From an uncultured Lachnospiraceae bacterium (GTDB lineage Bacteria; Bacillota; Clostridia; Lachnospirales; Lachnospiraceae), in contig CALWBA010000149.1 in assembly GCA_944375815.1 (NCBI GenBank), forward strand, positions 1 to 47,634: a stretch of 47,634 nucleotides of DNA, in the 5' to 3' direction. Made by a program: the position numbers and the translations under genes. The notes below the pieces were generated by a model that saw nothing but the letters and a program-made list of their open reading frames with translations, was not told where the DNA came from and ran no database searches. Shown one piece after another: positions 1 through 9,205 of this stretch (position 1 is its first letter; each line of letters starts with the position of its first letter).

Positions 1-119
1 TTTCACAACAAAACGATGAGGACTGTAGCAGCCGCATAAGCTGTTCCAGCATCAGACTTATGGGGGTAAGGGGGAGTTATAGGCATTTTTAGGAAAAAAT
101 ATGTGACCATGTATAAAAA
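1..119. other. Left window edge, no assignable gene
   Basis: About 120 bases before the first terminator. One forward frame ends at a TAA at 37-39 and could be the last dozen codons of a gene lying mostly outside the window, but nothing in it can be recognised. The terminator that follows supports a rightward transcript entering from the left. Confidence 0.3.
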
Positions 120-167
120 GGGAGCTGTGAAAAAATGATTTCTCATTTTTTCACAGCCCCTTTTTTT
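120..167 (+). terminator. Intrinsic terminator of an upstream rightward transcript
   Basis: A long hairpin: GCTGTGAAAAAATGA at 124-138 pairs with TCATTTTTTCACAGC at 143-157, with flanking GGG/CCC, followed by seven T residues. It closes a transcript whose gene lies left of the window. Confidence 0.85.
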
Positions 168-186
168 GTGCCATTGTTTCATAAGG

Positions 187-260
187 TTATCCAGTCTTTA
201 TCCACAGAATCGGATAAAAATGGGGAAAGAGAGCCAAAATCCAGACAGCAATGTGGATAA
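187..260. promoter_or_regulatory. Cluster of DnaA-box sequences
   Basis: TTATCCACA at 198-206 is a perfect DnaA box. TGTGGATAA at 252-260 is its exact reverse complement, so the two boxes face each other 45 bases apart. A weaker match, TTATCCAGT, lies at 187-195. No dnaA, dnaN or AT-rich unwinding region is present, so this is not called an origin. It could be an accessory DnaA-binding locus or coincidence. Confidence 0.45.
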
Positions 261-262
261 TA

Positions 263-302
263 AAAAAACCTGACGGATATTTCATCCGATCAGGCTTTTT
301 TA
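263..302 (-). terminator. Terminator of the metallo-hydrolase gene
   Basis: CCTGACGGAT at 269-278 pairs with ATCCGATCAGG at 284-294 with one bulge, flanked by an A run on the left and a T run on the right. It can act in both directions and sits immediately after the minus-strand stop codon at 303. Confidence 0.8.
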
Positions 303-1295
303 TTAAGATAGCGTAATTGAATGCGGGGCTCCATCCCAGGTATAAATCTGTGCGCCCAGAGATTTCATCAGTTCTTCGAAATGAGCTGTAGTATATTCCG
401 TTCCGGTTCTAAGCCATTCCGGAGCATCAAAGAAGGCAATTTTGGGATGAACCAGCTCATAAAATGCATCGCTGAAAGAGCTGTTACCGTGATGAGCCAT
501 GCAGACATAGTCACTGGGCAGATCGTCTCCGAAATTCTCTGTGATGACACTTTCACGGCTGGAGCCTACATCAGAGAGAAACAACATAGAACTTTCCTGG
601 CCGCTCAGCTTAAAGGCAAGAGCGCCATCATTACATATATCGTTGCTCTGCTGAGCTACCGTATCATCATAGGCATTTATTACTTTCATCTCAAGACCAA
701 TCACATCCAGCGTATCGCCGGTATGCGCATAGGTAAGGTTATCCATATTTGGAACCATCTGGACGAATTCTTCTTCTGTGTCAGCGTTATCCCATTCCTT
801 TGCATTTTCGAGATATAGATCCACATCCAGATCAATGGTAAGAATACGATCAATTATGATGCCCTGCGGATCAGGATAGATCGTGTTGAAGGCTCCAATG
901 TGATCTTTATGAGGATGTGTCAGAATCCAGGTATCTACATGATTGCCAAGAGATGCAAGGATTTTGCGCAGTGCGTCTGCGTTTGTTTCCCATCCGCCGT
1001 CGATGACTGCAAGCTTGCCGTCATCGCGTACAACCGTGTAAATGGAAGCCTGCGCACCGGAAGTATCGGCATACTGTGTAATTTTCCAGGTGTGGTTCTC
1101 CTCGGTCTTCTCCTGAATCGGCGTTTCTGCCTGCTCCTCTGCTGCGGCAGGGAATTGTGATGTAAGAACATACAGCAGGAGAAATATAAATGATGCAAGT
1201 ACGGTGGAAAAGAGACTGACGCGACGGATAATCTGATTTCGCCGCTTTATCCGCTGCTTTCGGAGACGTTCTCTGAAAAGTTCGTCTGAGTCCAT
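303..1295 (-). CDS. Membrane-anchored metallo-beta-lactamase-fold hydrolase (ComEC C-domain type)
   Basis: A 330-residue protein. The basic N-terminus is followed by one membrane segment at about 26-48, so the catalytic domain is predicted outside the cytoplasmic membrane. The zinc-binding motif THPHKDH lies at 126-132, a Ser-Asp metal ligand region at about 240-243 and an HHG motif at 268-270. This arrangement is typical of MBL-fold proteins related to the ComEC C-terminal hydrolase domain, which act on phosphodiesters or nucleic acid. The ComEC channel domain is absent, so a role in DNA uptake is not implied. The start has an AAAGGAA ribosome site. It is transcribed alone, divergently from the carboxypeptidase gene. 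The substrate is unknown. Confidence 0.8.
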   Translation of the reverse strand: MDSDELFRERLRKQRIKRRNQIIRRVSLFSTVLASFIFLLLYVLTSQFPAAAEEQAETPIQEKTEENHTWKITQYADTSGAQASIYTVVRDDGKLAVIDGGWETNADALRKILASLGNHVDTWILTHPHKDHIGAFNTIYPDPQGIIIDRILTIDLDVDLYLENAKEWDNADTEEEFVQMVPNMDNLTYAHTGDTLDVIGLEMKVINAYDDTVAQQSNDICNDGALAFKLSGQESSMLFLSDVGSSRESVITENFGDDLPSDYVCMAHHGNSSFSDAFYELVHPKIAFFDAPEWLRTGTEYTTAHFEELMKSLGAQIYTWDGAPHSITLS

Positions 1296-1409
1296 ATATT
1301 ATTTCCTTTCTGTTGTCGAAAACGGCACGGTTTCAGTATATCCAATTTCACAGAAATATGCAAATGAATTTATGTCAGAAAAACATTATAAACTATCTTT
1401 GTTTTTTTA

Positions 1410-1438
1410 AGGTTTTAGTGTTATAAATGTAGTATAAT
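1410..1438 (+). promoter_or_regulatory. Probable promoter of the D,D-carboxypeptidase gene
   Basis: A perfect TATAAT lies at 1433-1438, 37 bases before the start codon, in an AT-rich divergent intergenic region. No convincing -35 hexamer is visible at 16-18 bases, so this rests on the -10 box alone. Confidence 0.4.
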
Positions 1439-1474
1439 AAAAATGTTTAGATTACTTTCAGGAGGAAAATAAAA

Positions 1475-2608
1475 ATGGCTTCAAATAGGAAGAAGAAAAT
1501 AAGCCGGAAAAAGAGAAGAAGAAAGATACTTGTCGCTATGCAGACCGCAGTAATTGTAATTGCTGCAGGGCTGATTGCAACGACAGTTTACATAGTAAAT
1601 CGTCCCTCAGAGGAAAAAAACGATATAGTACAGGAGCAGAACGAAACTACGCCAACTCCAACAGAAACGCCGACACCGACGCCTACCCCTATACCGATTA
1701 CGATTTCCACAGAGGGAATGTATAGCTCCAATGCATATCTGGTTAGACTCAGTGATGGAGAGGTACTTCTGAATCAGAATGCACAGCAGCAGATCTACCC
1801 GGCGTCTATGACTAAGATTATGACTGCTATTGTAGGAATTGAGAATATACCGGATCTGAATACACAGATTACACTGTCACCTGAAATGTTTGACAGCCTG
1901 TATGCACAGCATGCATCAATGGCAGGTCTCTCCCCGGGTGAAACTCTTCCGGCAATAGATCTGCTTTACGGTGTCATGCTTCCATCCGGAGCAGAGGCAT
2001 GTATGGGAATTGCAGAATATCTTGCGGGATCCGAGGCGGCATTTGCAGACATGATGAATCAGAAAGCAGCTGAGCTGGGACTTACAAATACACATTTTGT
2101 AACCTGTACAGGACTTCACGATCCCAATCATTATACTACGTGCGAGGATATTGAAAAACTGCTGGAGTATGCACTGCAGAACGAGACGTTTCGACAGATT
2201 TTTACTTCATCGGTGTATACGACATCTCCTACCGCAGAGCATCCCGACGGAGTAACCTTCCAAAGCTCCGTATCACTTAAGACAGGAGATCTTACGCTGA
2301 CTACAGGAAAGGTGGAAGGCGGTAAGACCGGATTTACCGATGAAGCAGGGCTGTGTCTTGCAAGTGCAGCTGAGATCGGAGACGAAGAATATATTCTTGT
2401 TACAGCAGGTGCGCAGGGCAATGGATACACAGATCCGTATCACATCATAGATGCATATATGATCTATAATCAGATCGCGGCAGCAGTTCAGGGAAGCCAG
2501 ACATCAGGGGCTAATGCTGAAGAAAGTAACAATACGCAGTCGGCAGAAGGAACAGATGTGAATACGGCCGCGGCAGAATTTACAGAGCAGTTTGATTGGG
2601 CTGTATAA
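1475..2608 (+). CDS. D-alanyl-D-alanine carboxypeptidase (peptidase S11)
   Basis: A 377-residue penicillin-binding protein that trims the terminal D-Ala of peptidoglycan stem peptides outside the membrane. A very basic N-terminus and one membrane segment (about 18-40) anchor it, followed by a Thr-Pro-rich linker at about 58-75. The catalytic SxxK motif is SMTK at 111-114 and the KTG motif is at 284-286. The usual second motif SxN appears as SGA at 171-173, so the Asn is replaced. A low-complexity Ser/Thr/Asn tail after residue 335 replaces the amphipathic anchor helix of E. coli-type enzymes. The start has an AGGAGG site. In clostridia such proteins are either housekeeping or spore-cortex (DacF-like), and this cannot be told here. 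Confidence 0.85.
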   Translation: MASNRKKKISRKKRRRKILVAMQTAVIVIAAGLIATTVYIVNRPSEEKNDIVQEQNETTPTPTETPTPTPTPIPITISTEGMYSSNAYLVRLSDGEVLLNQNAQQQIYPASMTKIMTAIVGIENIPDLNTQITLSPEMFDSLYAQHASMAGLSPGETLPAIDLLYGVMLPSGAEACMGIAEYLAGSEAAFADMMNQKAAELGLTNTHFVTCTGLHDPNHYTTCEDIEKLLEYALQNETFRQIFTSSVYTTSPTAEHPDGVTFQSSVSLKTGDLTLTTGKVEGGKTGFTDEAGLCLASAAEIGDEEYILVTAGAQGNGYTDPYHIIDAYMIYNQIAAAVQGSQTSGANAEESNNTQSAEGTDVNTAAAEFTEQFDWAV

Positions 2609-2631
2609 AATAAAGAAAAGAGGATCAGGAC

Positions 2632-3108
2632 ATGGCAATCGAGAATGTGAGAGAATATTTTAAAAAATATGGCAGAGAACAGGACGTGATGGAATTTGAT
2701 GCATCAAGTGCCACGGTAGAGCTTGCTGCTAAGGCAGTCGGTGTTGAGGAAGCCCGCATTGCAAAAACTATGTCCTTTTATAAAAAAGAGGGGGACGGAT
2801 GCATCATTGCCGTGACAGCAGGAGACATGAAAGTTGATAACAGTAAATTCAAGCATACGTTCGGGATGAAGGCCAAGATGCTCAAAGGAGAGGATGTAGA
2901 GCGCCTTACAGGACACATGCCCGGAGGTGTATGCCCATTCGCCAATCCGGAAGGTACAGAGGTATTTCTTGACGTTTCTCTGCAGAGATTCGATAAAATA
3001 TATCCGGCATGCGGCAGCGCGAATTCGGCAATTGCTCTGGATTGCAAAGAACTTTTCAAATATTCCCATGCGAAGGAATGGGTGGATATCTGCAGGCGTA
3101 TAGAGTAA
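2632..3108 (+). CDS. YbaK/EbsC-type aminoacyl-tRNA deacylase
   Basis: A 158-residue single-domain protein of the YbaK/ProX family, which hydrolyses mischarged aminoacyl-tRNA, classically Cys-tRNA(Pro), in the cytoplasm. The family features visible are the conserved Lys in the ARIAKTMSF segment (around 45), a GDMKVDNSKF segment and a GGVCPF motif near 100. The length fits a free-standing editing domain. It lies 23 bases after the carboxypeptidase gene and just before the serine dehydratase genes, with its own ribosome site. The exact tRNA substrate cannot be read from the sequence. Confidence 0.85.
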   Translation: MAIENVREYFKKYGREQDVMEFDASSATVELAAKAVGVEEARIAKTMSFYKKEGDGCIIAVTAGDMKVDNSKFKHTFGMKAKMLKGEDVERLTGHMPGGVCPFANPEGTEVFLDVSLQRFDKIYPACGSANSAIALDCKELFKYSHAKEWVDICRRIE

Positions 3109-3127
3109 AAAGAGGAGAGGGAAAAAG

Positions 3128-3793
3128 ATGAATCTGTTTGATATATTGGGACCGATTATGGTAGGTCCGTCCAGTTCACATACAGCAGGAGCAGCCAGAA
3201 TCGGTTTTGTGGGATACCGGCTGCTTGGAGAAACTCCGGTGAAGGCCAAAATTGAGCTGCATGGCTCTTTTGCATCAACGGGGAAAGGACATGGCACAGA
3301 TAAAGCTCTGGTGGCGGGGCTTCTGGGGATGCGTCCGGATGATATTCGAATTCCGAGAAGCTTTGAAATTGCTCAGGAAAGAGGCATGGCATTTGAGATT
3401 ACATCTGTATATTTAAAGGACGTGCATCCTAATTCTGTGCGGCTGACCCTTACAGGTAGAAGCGGCAAGACCTGTACGATGATTGCCTCTTCTTTAGGAG
3501 GCGGCAGAATTAAGGTGTGCAACCTTGAGGGAATTGAAGTCAGTTTTTCAGGGGAATATCCTACACTGATTGTTAATAATGAAGACAAGCCCGGATGTGT
3601 GACACGTGTGACTTCACTTCTGTCTCAGAGAGCGATTAATATAGCAACTATGCAGCTCTACAGAGATACGAGAGGCGGAGAGGCTGTTATGGTTATTGAA
3701 TGTGACCAGGGAGTTCCGGAACAGTTTCTGCAGGAGTTAAAGTCCCTGGATGGAATTAAGAAAGTGACATATTTGAATATGGAGGAAGAATAA
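3128..3793 (+). CDS. L-serine dehydratase, iron-sulfur-dependent, beta subunit
   Basis: A 221-residue beta subunit of the two-chain L-serine ammonia-lyase, which converts L-serine to pyruvate and ammonia. The signature GPSSSHTAG is at 13-21. An ACT domain occupies about 148-220 (YPTLIVNNEDKPGCVTRVTS onwards). Separate beta and alpha chains are typical of Firmicutes, whereas E. coli fuses them. The TAA stop is directly followed by the alpha subunit ATG, so translation is probably coupled. A GAGGAGAGGG ribosome site precedes the start. Confidence 0.93.
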   Translation: MNLFDILGPIMVGPSSSHTAGAARIGFVGYRLLGETPVKAKIELHGSFASTGKGHGTDKALVAGLLGMRPDDIRIPRSFEIAQERGMAFEITSVYLKDVHPNSVRLTLTGRSGKTCTMIASSLGGGRIKVCNLEGIEVSFSGEYPTLIVNNEDKPGCVTRVTSLLSQRAINIATMQLYRDTRGGEAVMVIECDQGVPEQFLQELKSLDGIKKVTYLNMEEE

Positions 3794-4657
3794 ATGGCAT
3801 TCGGCGCTTTGGAAGAAATTGTACAGGAGTGTGAGAAAACCGGGCTTCCGCTTTGGAAGGTCATTATGCAGGAAGATCTGCGGGAGAGAGACGCGGATGA
3901 GGAAGAATCTATGGAGCGTATGGAGACTCTGTATCAGGCAATGAGGGATGCCGATGCAGGCTACGACAAGGATATGCGTTCTGCGAGCCGCCTTGTCGGA
4001 GGAGATGGTTATAAGCTGCAGCAGGCAGTGGAAAATAAAACAACAGTCTGCGGCAGTTTCATCGGAAAAGTAATGATGCGTGCGATGAAGATGGGTGAGT
4101 GCAACGCATGTATGCGCAGAATTGTGGCAGCTCCCACGGCCGGATCGTGCGGAGTTATCCCGGCTGTGTTTTTAACTTATGAGGAAGAGTTCGGGGAATC
4201 AAAAGAACGTATGATTCAGGCGCTGTACGCAGCAGCAGGCATAGGTCAGGTTATCGCTTCAAGGGCTTCCATATCGGGAGCAGAGGGAGGATGTCAGGCG
4301 GAGATTGGTTCAGCTTCAGCTATGGCTGCAGGGGCAATTGCATGGCTTCGCACAGGAGATGCCGGCTGTGCGATGCACGCGGCGGCAATAGCAATGAAAG
4401 GGCTGCTCGGACTTGCATGCGATCCGGTTGCGGGACTCGTAGAGGTGCCGTGCGTGAAGAGAAACGTGATTGGCGCGGTAAATGCACTTACGAGTGCTGA
4501 TATGGCATGCGCCGGTATCAGAAGTGTCATACCGCCGGATGAGGTGTTTGACGCAATGGCCGATATAGGGAAATTGCTGCCTTCCTCTCTGAGAGAGACA
4601 GGTGAGGGAGGACTTGCAGCGACACCCAGAGGACGGCAGATCGCGAGAGATTTGTAA
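3794..4657 (+). CDS. L-serine dehydratase, iron-sulfur-dependent, alpha subunit
   Basis: A 287-residue catalytic subunit that holds the oxygen-sensitive [4Fe-4S] cluster. Conserved cysteines are at 86, 103, 106 and 119 within the CGSFIGK, GECNACMRR and APTAGSCG segments. The glycine/alanine-rich second half is typical of the family. It is contiguous with the beta-subunit gene. The iron-sulfur form suits an anaerobe. The enzyme feeds serine into pyruvate and releases ammonia, which links functionally to the glutamate dehydrogenase gene near the right end, although the two are far apart. Confidence 0.93.
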   Translation: MAFGALEEIVQECEKTGLPLWKVIMQEDLRERDADEEESMERMETLYQAMRDADAGYDKDMRSASRLVGGDGYKLQQAVENKTTVCGSFIGKVMMRAMKMGECNACMRRIVAAPTAGSCGVIPAVFLTYEEEFGESKERMIQALYAAAGIGQVIASRASISGAEGGCQAEIGSASAMAAGAIAWLRTGDAGCAMHAAAIAMKGLLGLACDPVAGLVEVPCVKRNVIGAVNALTSADMACAGIRSVIPPDEVFDAMADIGKLLPSSLRETGEGGLAATPRGRQIARDL

Positions 4658-4671
4658 AAACAGGGGGATTT

Positions 4672-5631
4672 ATGGACAAAAGGGTGAAGAATACAGGGGG
4701 AAATCCTGCGTGGGATGTCATTGAGGAAGTAAAAAAAGCTGTTATAGGTAAGGATGACTGCATCCGCAGAGCTATGGCTGCGATTCTTGCCGGCGGACAT
4801 ATTCTGCTGGAGGATATTCCGGGAGTAGGAAAGACAACGCTGGCTCTGGCACTCTCACGTGCCATGGAACTGAAACAAAACCGTGTGCAGTTTACACCGG
4901 ATGTATTGCCTGCGGATATTGTCGGATTCTCCATGTATCAGAAAGATACCGGTAAGTTTGTGTATCAGCCGGGAGCCGTTATGTGCAACCTGCTGCTCGC
5001 AGATGAGATAAACAGGACCTCGCCTAAGACGCAGTCTGCGCTTCTTGAGGTCATGGAGGAAGGCAGGGTCACAGTCGATGCAATTTCCAAGCCGGTTCCG
5101 GAGCCGTTTATAGTGATTGCCACCCAAAATCCTATTGGCAGCGCAGGAACGCAGCTCCTTCCGGAATCCCAGATGGACAGGTTTATGATCTGCATGACAA
5201 TGGGCTATCCTGATATTAAGGATGAGATAGAGATTATTAAAGGGAAAAGCAAAAGGGTGTCAGAGCTGGATATACAGCCTGTCATACATGCAGAACATCT
5301 GCTTGCAATGCAGGAGACAGTCGGAAATATCTTTATTCACGATGCTGTTTATCAATACATTGGAGAACTTGTAAAGGCAACAAGAGAGCACGATCTGATT
5401 GAACTTGGCGTAAGTCCGCGGGGAACGATTGCTCTTACAAAGATGGCAAAAGCAAATGCATTTCTTCAGAACCGCGGCTATGTGCTGCCGCAGGATGTGG
5501 CGGATGTATTTCTGGATGTGGCCGGACACAGGATACGGCTGGGTGCCAAGGCGCGTATTAACCGCGTGAATGCGGATGCAGTCCTGCAGCAGATCCTGGA
5601 ACAGGTGAAGCGCCCGTCCGTCCGCAGGTGA
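4672..5631 (+). CDS. MoxR-family AAA+ ATPase
   Basis: A 319-residue AAA+ ATPase of the MoxR branch. The Walker A segment PGVGKTT lies at about 49-55 and Walker B is in the LLLADEINR segment. The C-terminal lid helical domain is present. MoxR proteins act as chaperone-like ATPases and are commonly encoded with a DUF58 protein and a transglutaminase-like membrane protein, exactly the order found here. It starts 14 bases after the dehydratase stop with an AGGGGGA site and ends 6 bases before the DUF58 gene. The client is unknown. Related operons are linked to cell-envelope functions. Confidence 0.9.
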   Translation: MDKRVKNTGGNPAWDVIEEVKKAVIGKDDCIRRAMAAILAGGHILLEDIPGVGKTTLALALSRAMELKQNRVQFTPDVLPADIVGFSMYQKDTGKFVYQPGAVMCNLLLADEINRTSPKTQSALLEVMEEGRVTVDAISKPVPEPFIVIATQNPIGSAGTQLLPESQMDRFMICMTMGYPDIKDEIEIIKGKSKRVSELDIQPVIHAEHLLAMQETVGNIFIHDAVYQYIGELVKATREHDLIELGVSPRGTIALTKMAKANAFLQNRGYVLPQDVADVFLDVAGHRIRLGAKARINRVNADAVLQQILEQVKRPSVRR

Positions 5632-5637
5632 TGACGC

Positions 5638-6714
5638 ATGCGGGCGGTGGTTTATCTGCTGACGGCTGCAGCAACAGCTTACGCGGCGATCCTGTACAGG
5701 AACCGGCCGCTGACCTGTCTGTTTGCAGCAGAGATATTTTTGGCGGTATTCTCTATTGTGATCCTTCTGTCCCTGCATAAGAAGATCTCCGTACAGATCT
5801 CCATACCGATTCCGGTGGCAGAACGGGGACAGAAAGTAAACGTGTATCTCCGTATTCGCAACAGAGGGTGGTTTCCGGCATCACGTGTGCGTATCCGGCT
5901 GGTATGCCGTCAGCAGTTTGGAGGAGAACAGCAAACTTTTACCATACTTTCTGCGGTTGCAGACAGAGGAGTGACGACAGAGAGAGCTGATATCAGTACA
6001 TTATTCTCGGGGAGAGTTTTTCTGACTGTGAAGGAACTTCTGATCAGTGATTATCTGGGCATTTTAAGCCTCAAGATACGGGCAGGAGAGGAGATGTATT
6101 TCCATGTAATGCCTGAGATCTACGACGTGCCGTTACTTGTATCAGAACAGGCAAGGCGGTTTTCAGGGAACAGTGACACGTTTGATGAAAAGAAAAGCGG
6201 GGATGATGTTTCAGAGATTTTCCAGATCAGAGAATATAGGGGCGGTGACAGAATGCAGCGCGTACATTGGAAAATGAGCGCGAGAATGGATGAACTGATG
6301 ATCAAGGAATACAGTTTACCCCTCGGCTGTCCGGTAGTTCTGTTCTTGAGTTTTCAAAAAAGCGGTAAAAAACGTGAGAATTTTGATCGCATGCTCTCTG
6401 CAGCGCTCTCGGTATCCTTTGCACTTGCCAGGGAGCAGTGCAGGCATTATCTCGCCTGGTATCAGGCGGATGAACAGCGCGTTTTACGGGCGAGAATTGA
6501 GAGCGAGGAGCAGATTTATGAGGCACTGGAATTGGTATTTGGAGCGATTTCCTATGAGCAGCCAGTTCTGCTGAGAGAACTTTACCGTGAACAGTACCCT
6601 GGAGAATCATGGCTGACAGATCTGAAATTTACTCCGCTGCTTACCGTGATCCTAAACGGTGAGGAGGAGATTCCAATGCCGGAAAAAGGCGGAAAGAGTG
6701 AACTTGTAGTTTGA
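5638..6714 (+). CDS. DUF58 domain membrane protein
   Basis: A 358-residue protein with two N-terminal hydrophobic segments in the first 45 residues and a cytoplasmic or beta-rich middle. The DUF58 signature (IREYRGGDRMQRVHWK followed by SAR and KEY) lies at about 200-225. DUF58 has a von Willebrand A-like relationship and works with MoxR ATPases. It is placed between the MoxR and transglutaminase genes, and the next gene overlaps it by four bases (TTGA), which supports co-translation. The precise function is unknown. Confidence 0.85.
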   Translation: MRAVVYLLTAAATAYAAILYRNRPLTCLFAAEIFLAVFSIVILLSLHKKISVQISIPIPVAERGQKVNVYLRIRNRGWFPASRVRIRLVCRQQFGGEQQTFTILSAVADRGVTTERADISTLFSGRVFLTVKELLISDYLGILSLKIRAGEEMYFHVMPEIYDVPLLVSEQARRFSGNSDTFDEKKSGDDVSEIFQIREYRGGDRMQRVHWKMSARMDELMIKEYSLPLGCPVVLFLSFQKSGKKRENFDRMLSAALSVSFALAREQCRHYLAWYQADEQRVLRARIESEEQIYEALELVFGAISYEQPVLLRELYREQYPGESWLTDLKFTPLLTVILNGEEEIPMPEKGGKSELVV

Positions 6715-9131
6715 GAAGAATGGAAATGAAAGAAATTAAGATAACAATGCCGCGCGCTCGGAATGCCGCAAAAGGATCCTGGTGGATTCTTCCATTCTCC
6801 ATGATCAGTTTTTTTACTGCGGCAGAGGGCATTTTTCTGCTGTTTGTGCGCGCAACCGGGATGCAGTTTCACATTTCACAGACAGTATGGATGGCATTGG
6901 CACTTACAGTGCTGCTGAGGCTTATATTTTTAAAACCCGCGGTGTCACGCGCCGTATTTCCTTTTGGGCTTGCACTTCTTGCAATCTTTGGGTGGTACCA
7001 GAGAGAAAAGCTGTTTCAGGGATTTTTACAGATTGCAGACAGTGTGATAGCAAGAGTGAACGAATACTATGTGACGGATTTTGCAGTATTTGCACCGGGT
7101 AAGGATGAAGAGTCTGTGATACTGTTTTTTCAGTTTACGGCTGTGCTGCTGTTTTTTCTGATTGCGTTTGAGATGTATCACAGAATGAAAATTCTGCTGC
7201 CTTCCCTTCTGATGATCCTTCTGGTAGTGGGGGCACTCGCGATAGATATCCGGCCAGAACCGCTGTCACTCTTTGGAAGCACATTTGGACTTTTTATGGG
7301 ACGTGCAATGGATGCCAAAAGGAGAAAAAATGCAGGACTGAACATACAGGCAAAGGCTGGTATGCTTATGGGATTCGCGGCAGCGGCAGCGATTGCATTT
7401 TCGTATTTTGCAGCCGGACCGGCTCTGCACGGACTGTTTATGAAGAAATTCGATTCGGTTAAGAGGTTTCAGGTTCAGGCAGAGGACTATATGGAACAGG
7501 CAGTTAAGGACCTGTCATCAATGGAAGGCGGATTTTCCTTTTTCGGTATGCTGCAGTCAGGCGGAACAATGGTAAGCGGAAAGCTGACCAATACTTTTGA
7601 GGGAAATACAAACGGAGAGGCAATGCGTATTTCCATAGATGTAAGTCCCGCAGAACTGGGAGGTATGATATATCTTCGCGGGTTTACCGGAAACCGTTAC
7701 CGGGGTAATTCCTGGGAGGAAGTAGATGACAGAAAGTTTGAGCGTGAGCTGGCTGAATGGAGCAAGGACTCCTTTGGGGCATACACAGTTGCAGATTTAC
7801 CGTATAAAAGTGCTGCGGAATATGCTCTGACAGAAGGGGATGTACGCCGTATTCACTATAATCTGACGGTTCGCTCTGCGGATGACCGTTATGCGTATCT
7901 GCCTTACCAGGCAGAGGCATCCGGGTCACTGGGCTTTGAGGGCGATGGTGCTATTCTGCTGGGCAGTGCAAGAAGAGAGTATCATGGATATCTGGGAATA
8001 CCGGAGGGTGTGACCAGACAGACGATGACGGCGGAGGAAGAACAGTTTCTTAGAGAATACGAAAGCTATGTACAAAGAGAATATCTGGATGTACCGGAAG
8101 GGCTGGACCGGCTGGAGGAGCTCAGCCGGCAGCTTTCAGGAGGAACAAGGACAGATATTGCCACTGCGACTGAGAGAATCCGCAGATATCTGCAGGATAA
8201 CTGCAGTTATAGCCTGCAGATTGATCCGCTTCCAAATGGGAAGGATTTCACGGAATACTTTCTGTTTGAACAGAAGGAAGGATTCTGTACGCATTTTGCA
8301 AGTACCGGACTTTTGCTGTACCGTATGATGGGAATACCGGCACGGTACGTAACGGGATATGCGGTAAGACCGGAGAGCTTTTACAGAATTGAAGGCGGAT
8401 ATGAGACGGTGGTAACCGGAGAAAACGCTCATGCGTGGATTGAAGTATATGTAAATGGTTATGGATGGAAACCTGTCGAAATGACGCCGGGATACAGCTC
8501 ACAGAGCACAGAAACTGTACAGATTCCGGAAGATGAAGGAGCATATGAACAGCCGCAGCTGCAGGACACACCTCAACCGACAGTGACCGATACGCCAGTG
8601 CCGACACAAGCGGAAACAAAACCCCAGGATACACCGGAATTATCTACTGAAACAGACACGAATAAGGTGGAAAAACCTGCTGTACTTTCTCCGGAAATCG
8701 TCCGTTATCTTGCAGCCGCAGGAGGATGTCTGCTTGCAGCTGCGGCACTTGGAGGAGGAATTCTGATTCGAAGAACGATAAAAATGAGACATTTCCTTAA
8801 GTCTGTGGGATATAGAGTCAGAAGACAGGCAGCAGTCCGCATGGCTAAAAGATGTTATGAAGAATATGTCTATGTAAAAGGAGAAAAAAGAAATTTTCTC
8901 CGCGATGATGATTTTGCAGAAGCATTTGCACAGGAGTATCCTGAATTGGGAGAGGAGTGCCGAAGTCTGATGGATGCCGCTCAAAGGGCATATTTCGGAA
9001 ATGAGGAAATTTCTGATGAGGAATACAGAACAATTCGGTCAGGTTTCGAGAAGATTGAGCAATTCCTGTATCAGAGATGCGGCAGATACAGAAAGATTCT
9101 GTGGGTGTATCAGAAGTGCTTTGGAAGATAA
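6711..9131 (+). CDS. Transglutaminase-like membrane protein
   Basis: An 806-residue membrane protein. The N-terminal quarter has about seven hydrophobic helices. A large extracytoplasmic part follows, with a transglutaminase-like core: the Cys in KEGFCTHFAS (around 524), the His in ENAHAWIEVY (around 566) and an Asp/Glu region after it form the papain-like triad. A Pro/Thr-rich linker at about 605-655 leads to a last membrane helix near 665-690 and a cytoplasmic tail resembling DUF4129. The TTG at 6711 overlaps the previous stop; an in-frame ATG at 6720 is the alternative start. It is the third member of the MoxR/DUF58/transglutaminase set, probably acting on the envelope. The substrate is unknown. 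Confidence 0.85.
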   Translation: MRRMEMKEIKITMPRARNAAKGSWWILPFSMISFFTAAEGIFLLFVRATGMQFHISQTVWMALALTVLLRLIFLKPAVSRAVFPFGLALLAIFGWYQREKLFQGFLQIADSVIARVNEYYVTDFAVFAPGKDEESVILFFQFTAVLLFFLIAFEMYHRMKILLPSLLMILLVVGALAIDIRPEPLSLFGSTFGLFMGRAMDAKRRKNAGLNIQAKAGMLMGFAAAAAIAFSYFAAGPALHGLFMKKFDSVKRFQVQAEDYMEQAVKDLSSMEGGFSFFGMLQSGGTMVSGKLTNTFEGNTNGEAMRISIDVSPAELGGMIYLRGFTGNRYRGNSWEEVDDRKFERELAEWSKDSFGAYTVADLPYKSAAEYALTEGDVRRIHYNLTVRSADDRYAYLPYQAEASGSLGFEGDGAILLGSARREYHGYLGIPEGVTRQTMTAEEEQFLREYESYVQREYLDVPEGLDRLEELSRQLSGGTRTDIATATERIRRYLQDNCSYSLQIDPLPNGKDFTEYFLFEQKEGFCTHFASTGLLLYRMMGIPARYVTGYAVRPESFYRIEGGYETVVTGENAHAWIEVYVNGYGWKPVEMTPGYSSQSTETVQIPEDEGAYEQPQLQDTPQPTVTDTPVPTQAETKPQDTPELSTETDTNKVEKPAVLSPEIVRYLAAAGGCLLAAAALGGGILIRRTIKMRHFLKSVGYRVRRQAAVRMAKRCYEEYVYVKGEKRNFLRDDDFAEAFAQEYPELGEECRSLMDAAQRAYFGNEEISDEEYRTIRSGFEKIEQFLYQRCGRYRKILWVYQKCFGR

Positions 9132-9205
9132 GCGCACAGAGATAGGAAGTCTGCTTTTGAGGCAGGCGTCATATATTTAGGTAATAATGGAAACAGGGGC
9201 AGAGT

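Noticed and set aside
187..260. Chromosomal replication origin
   Set aside because: Only two perfect DnaA boxes, no AT-rich unwinding region and no dnaA, dnaN, rpmH or gyrase genes nearby.
321..818. Plus-strand gene opposite the metallo-hydrolase
   Set aside because: It is a shadow frame of a gene with intact catalytic motifs on the other strand; no domain or ribosome site.
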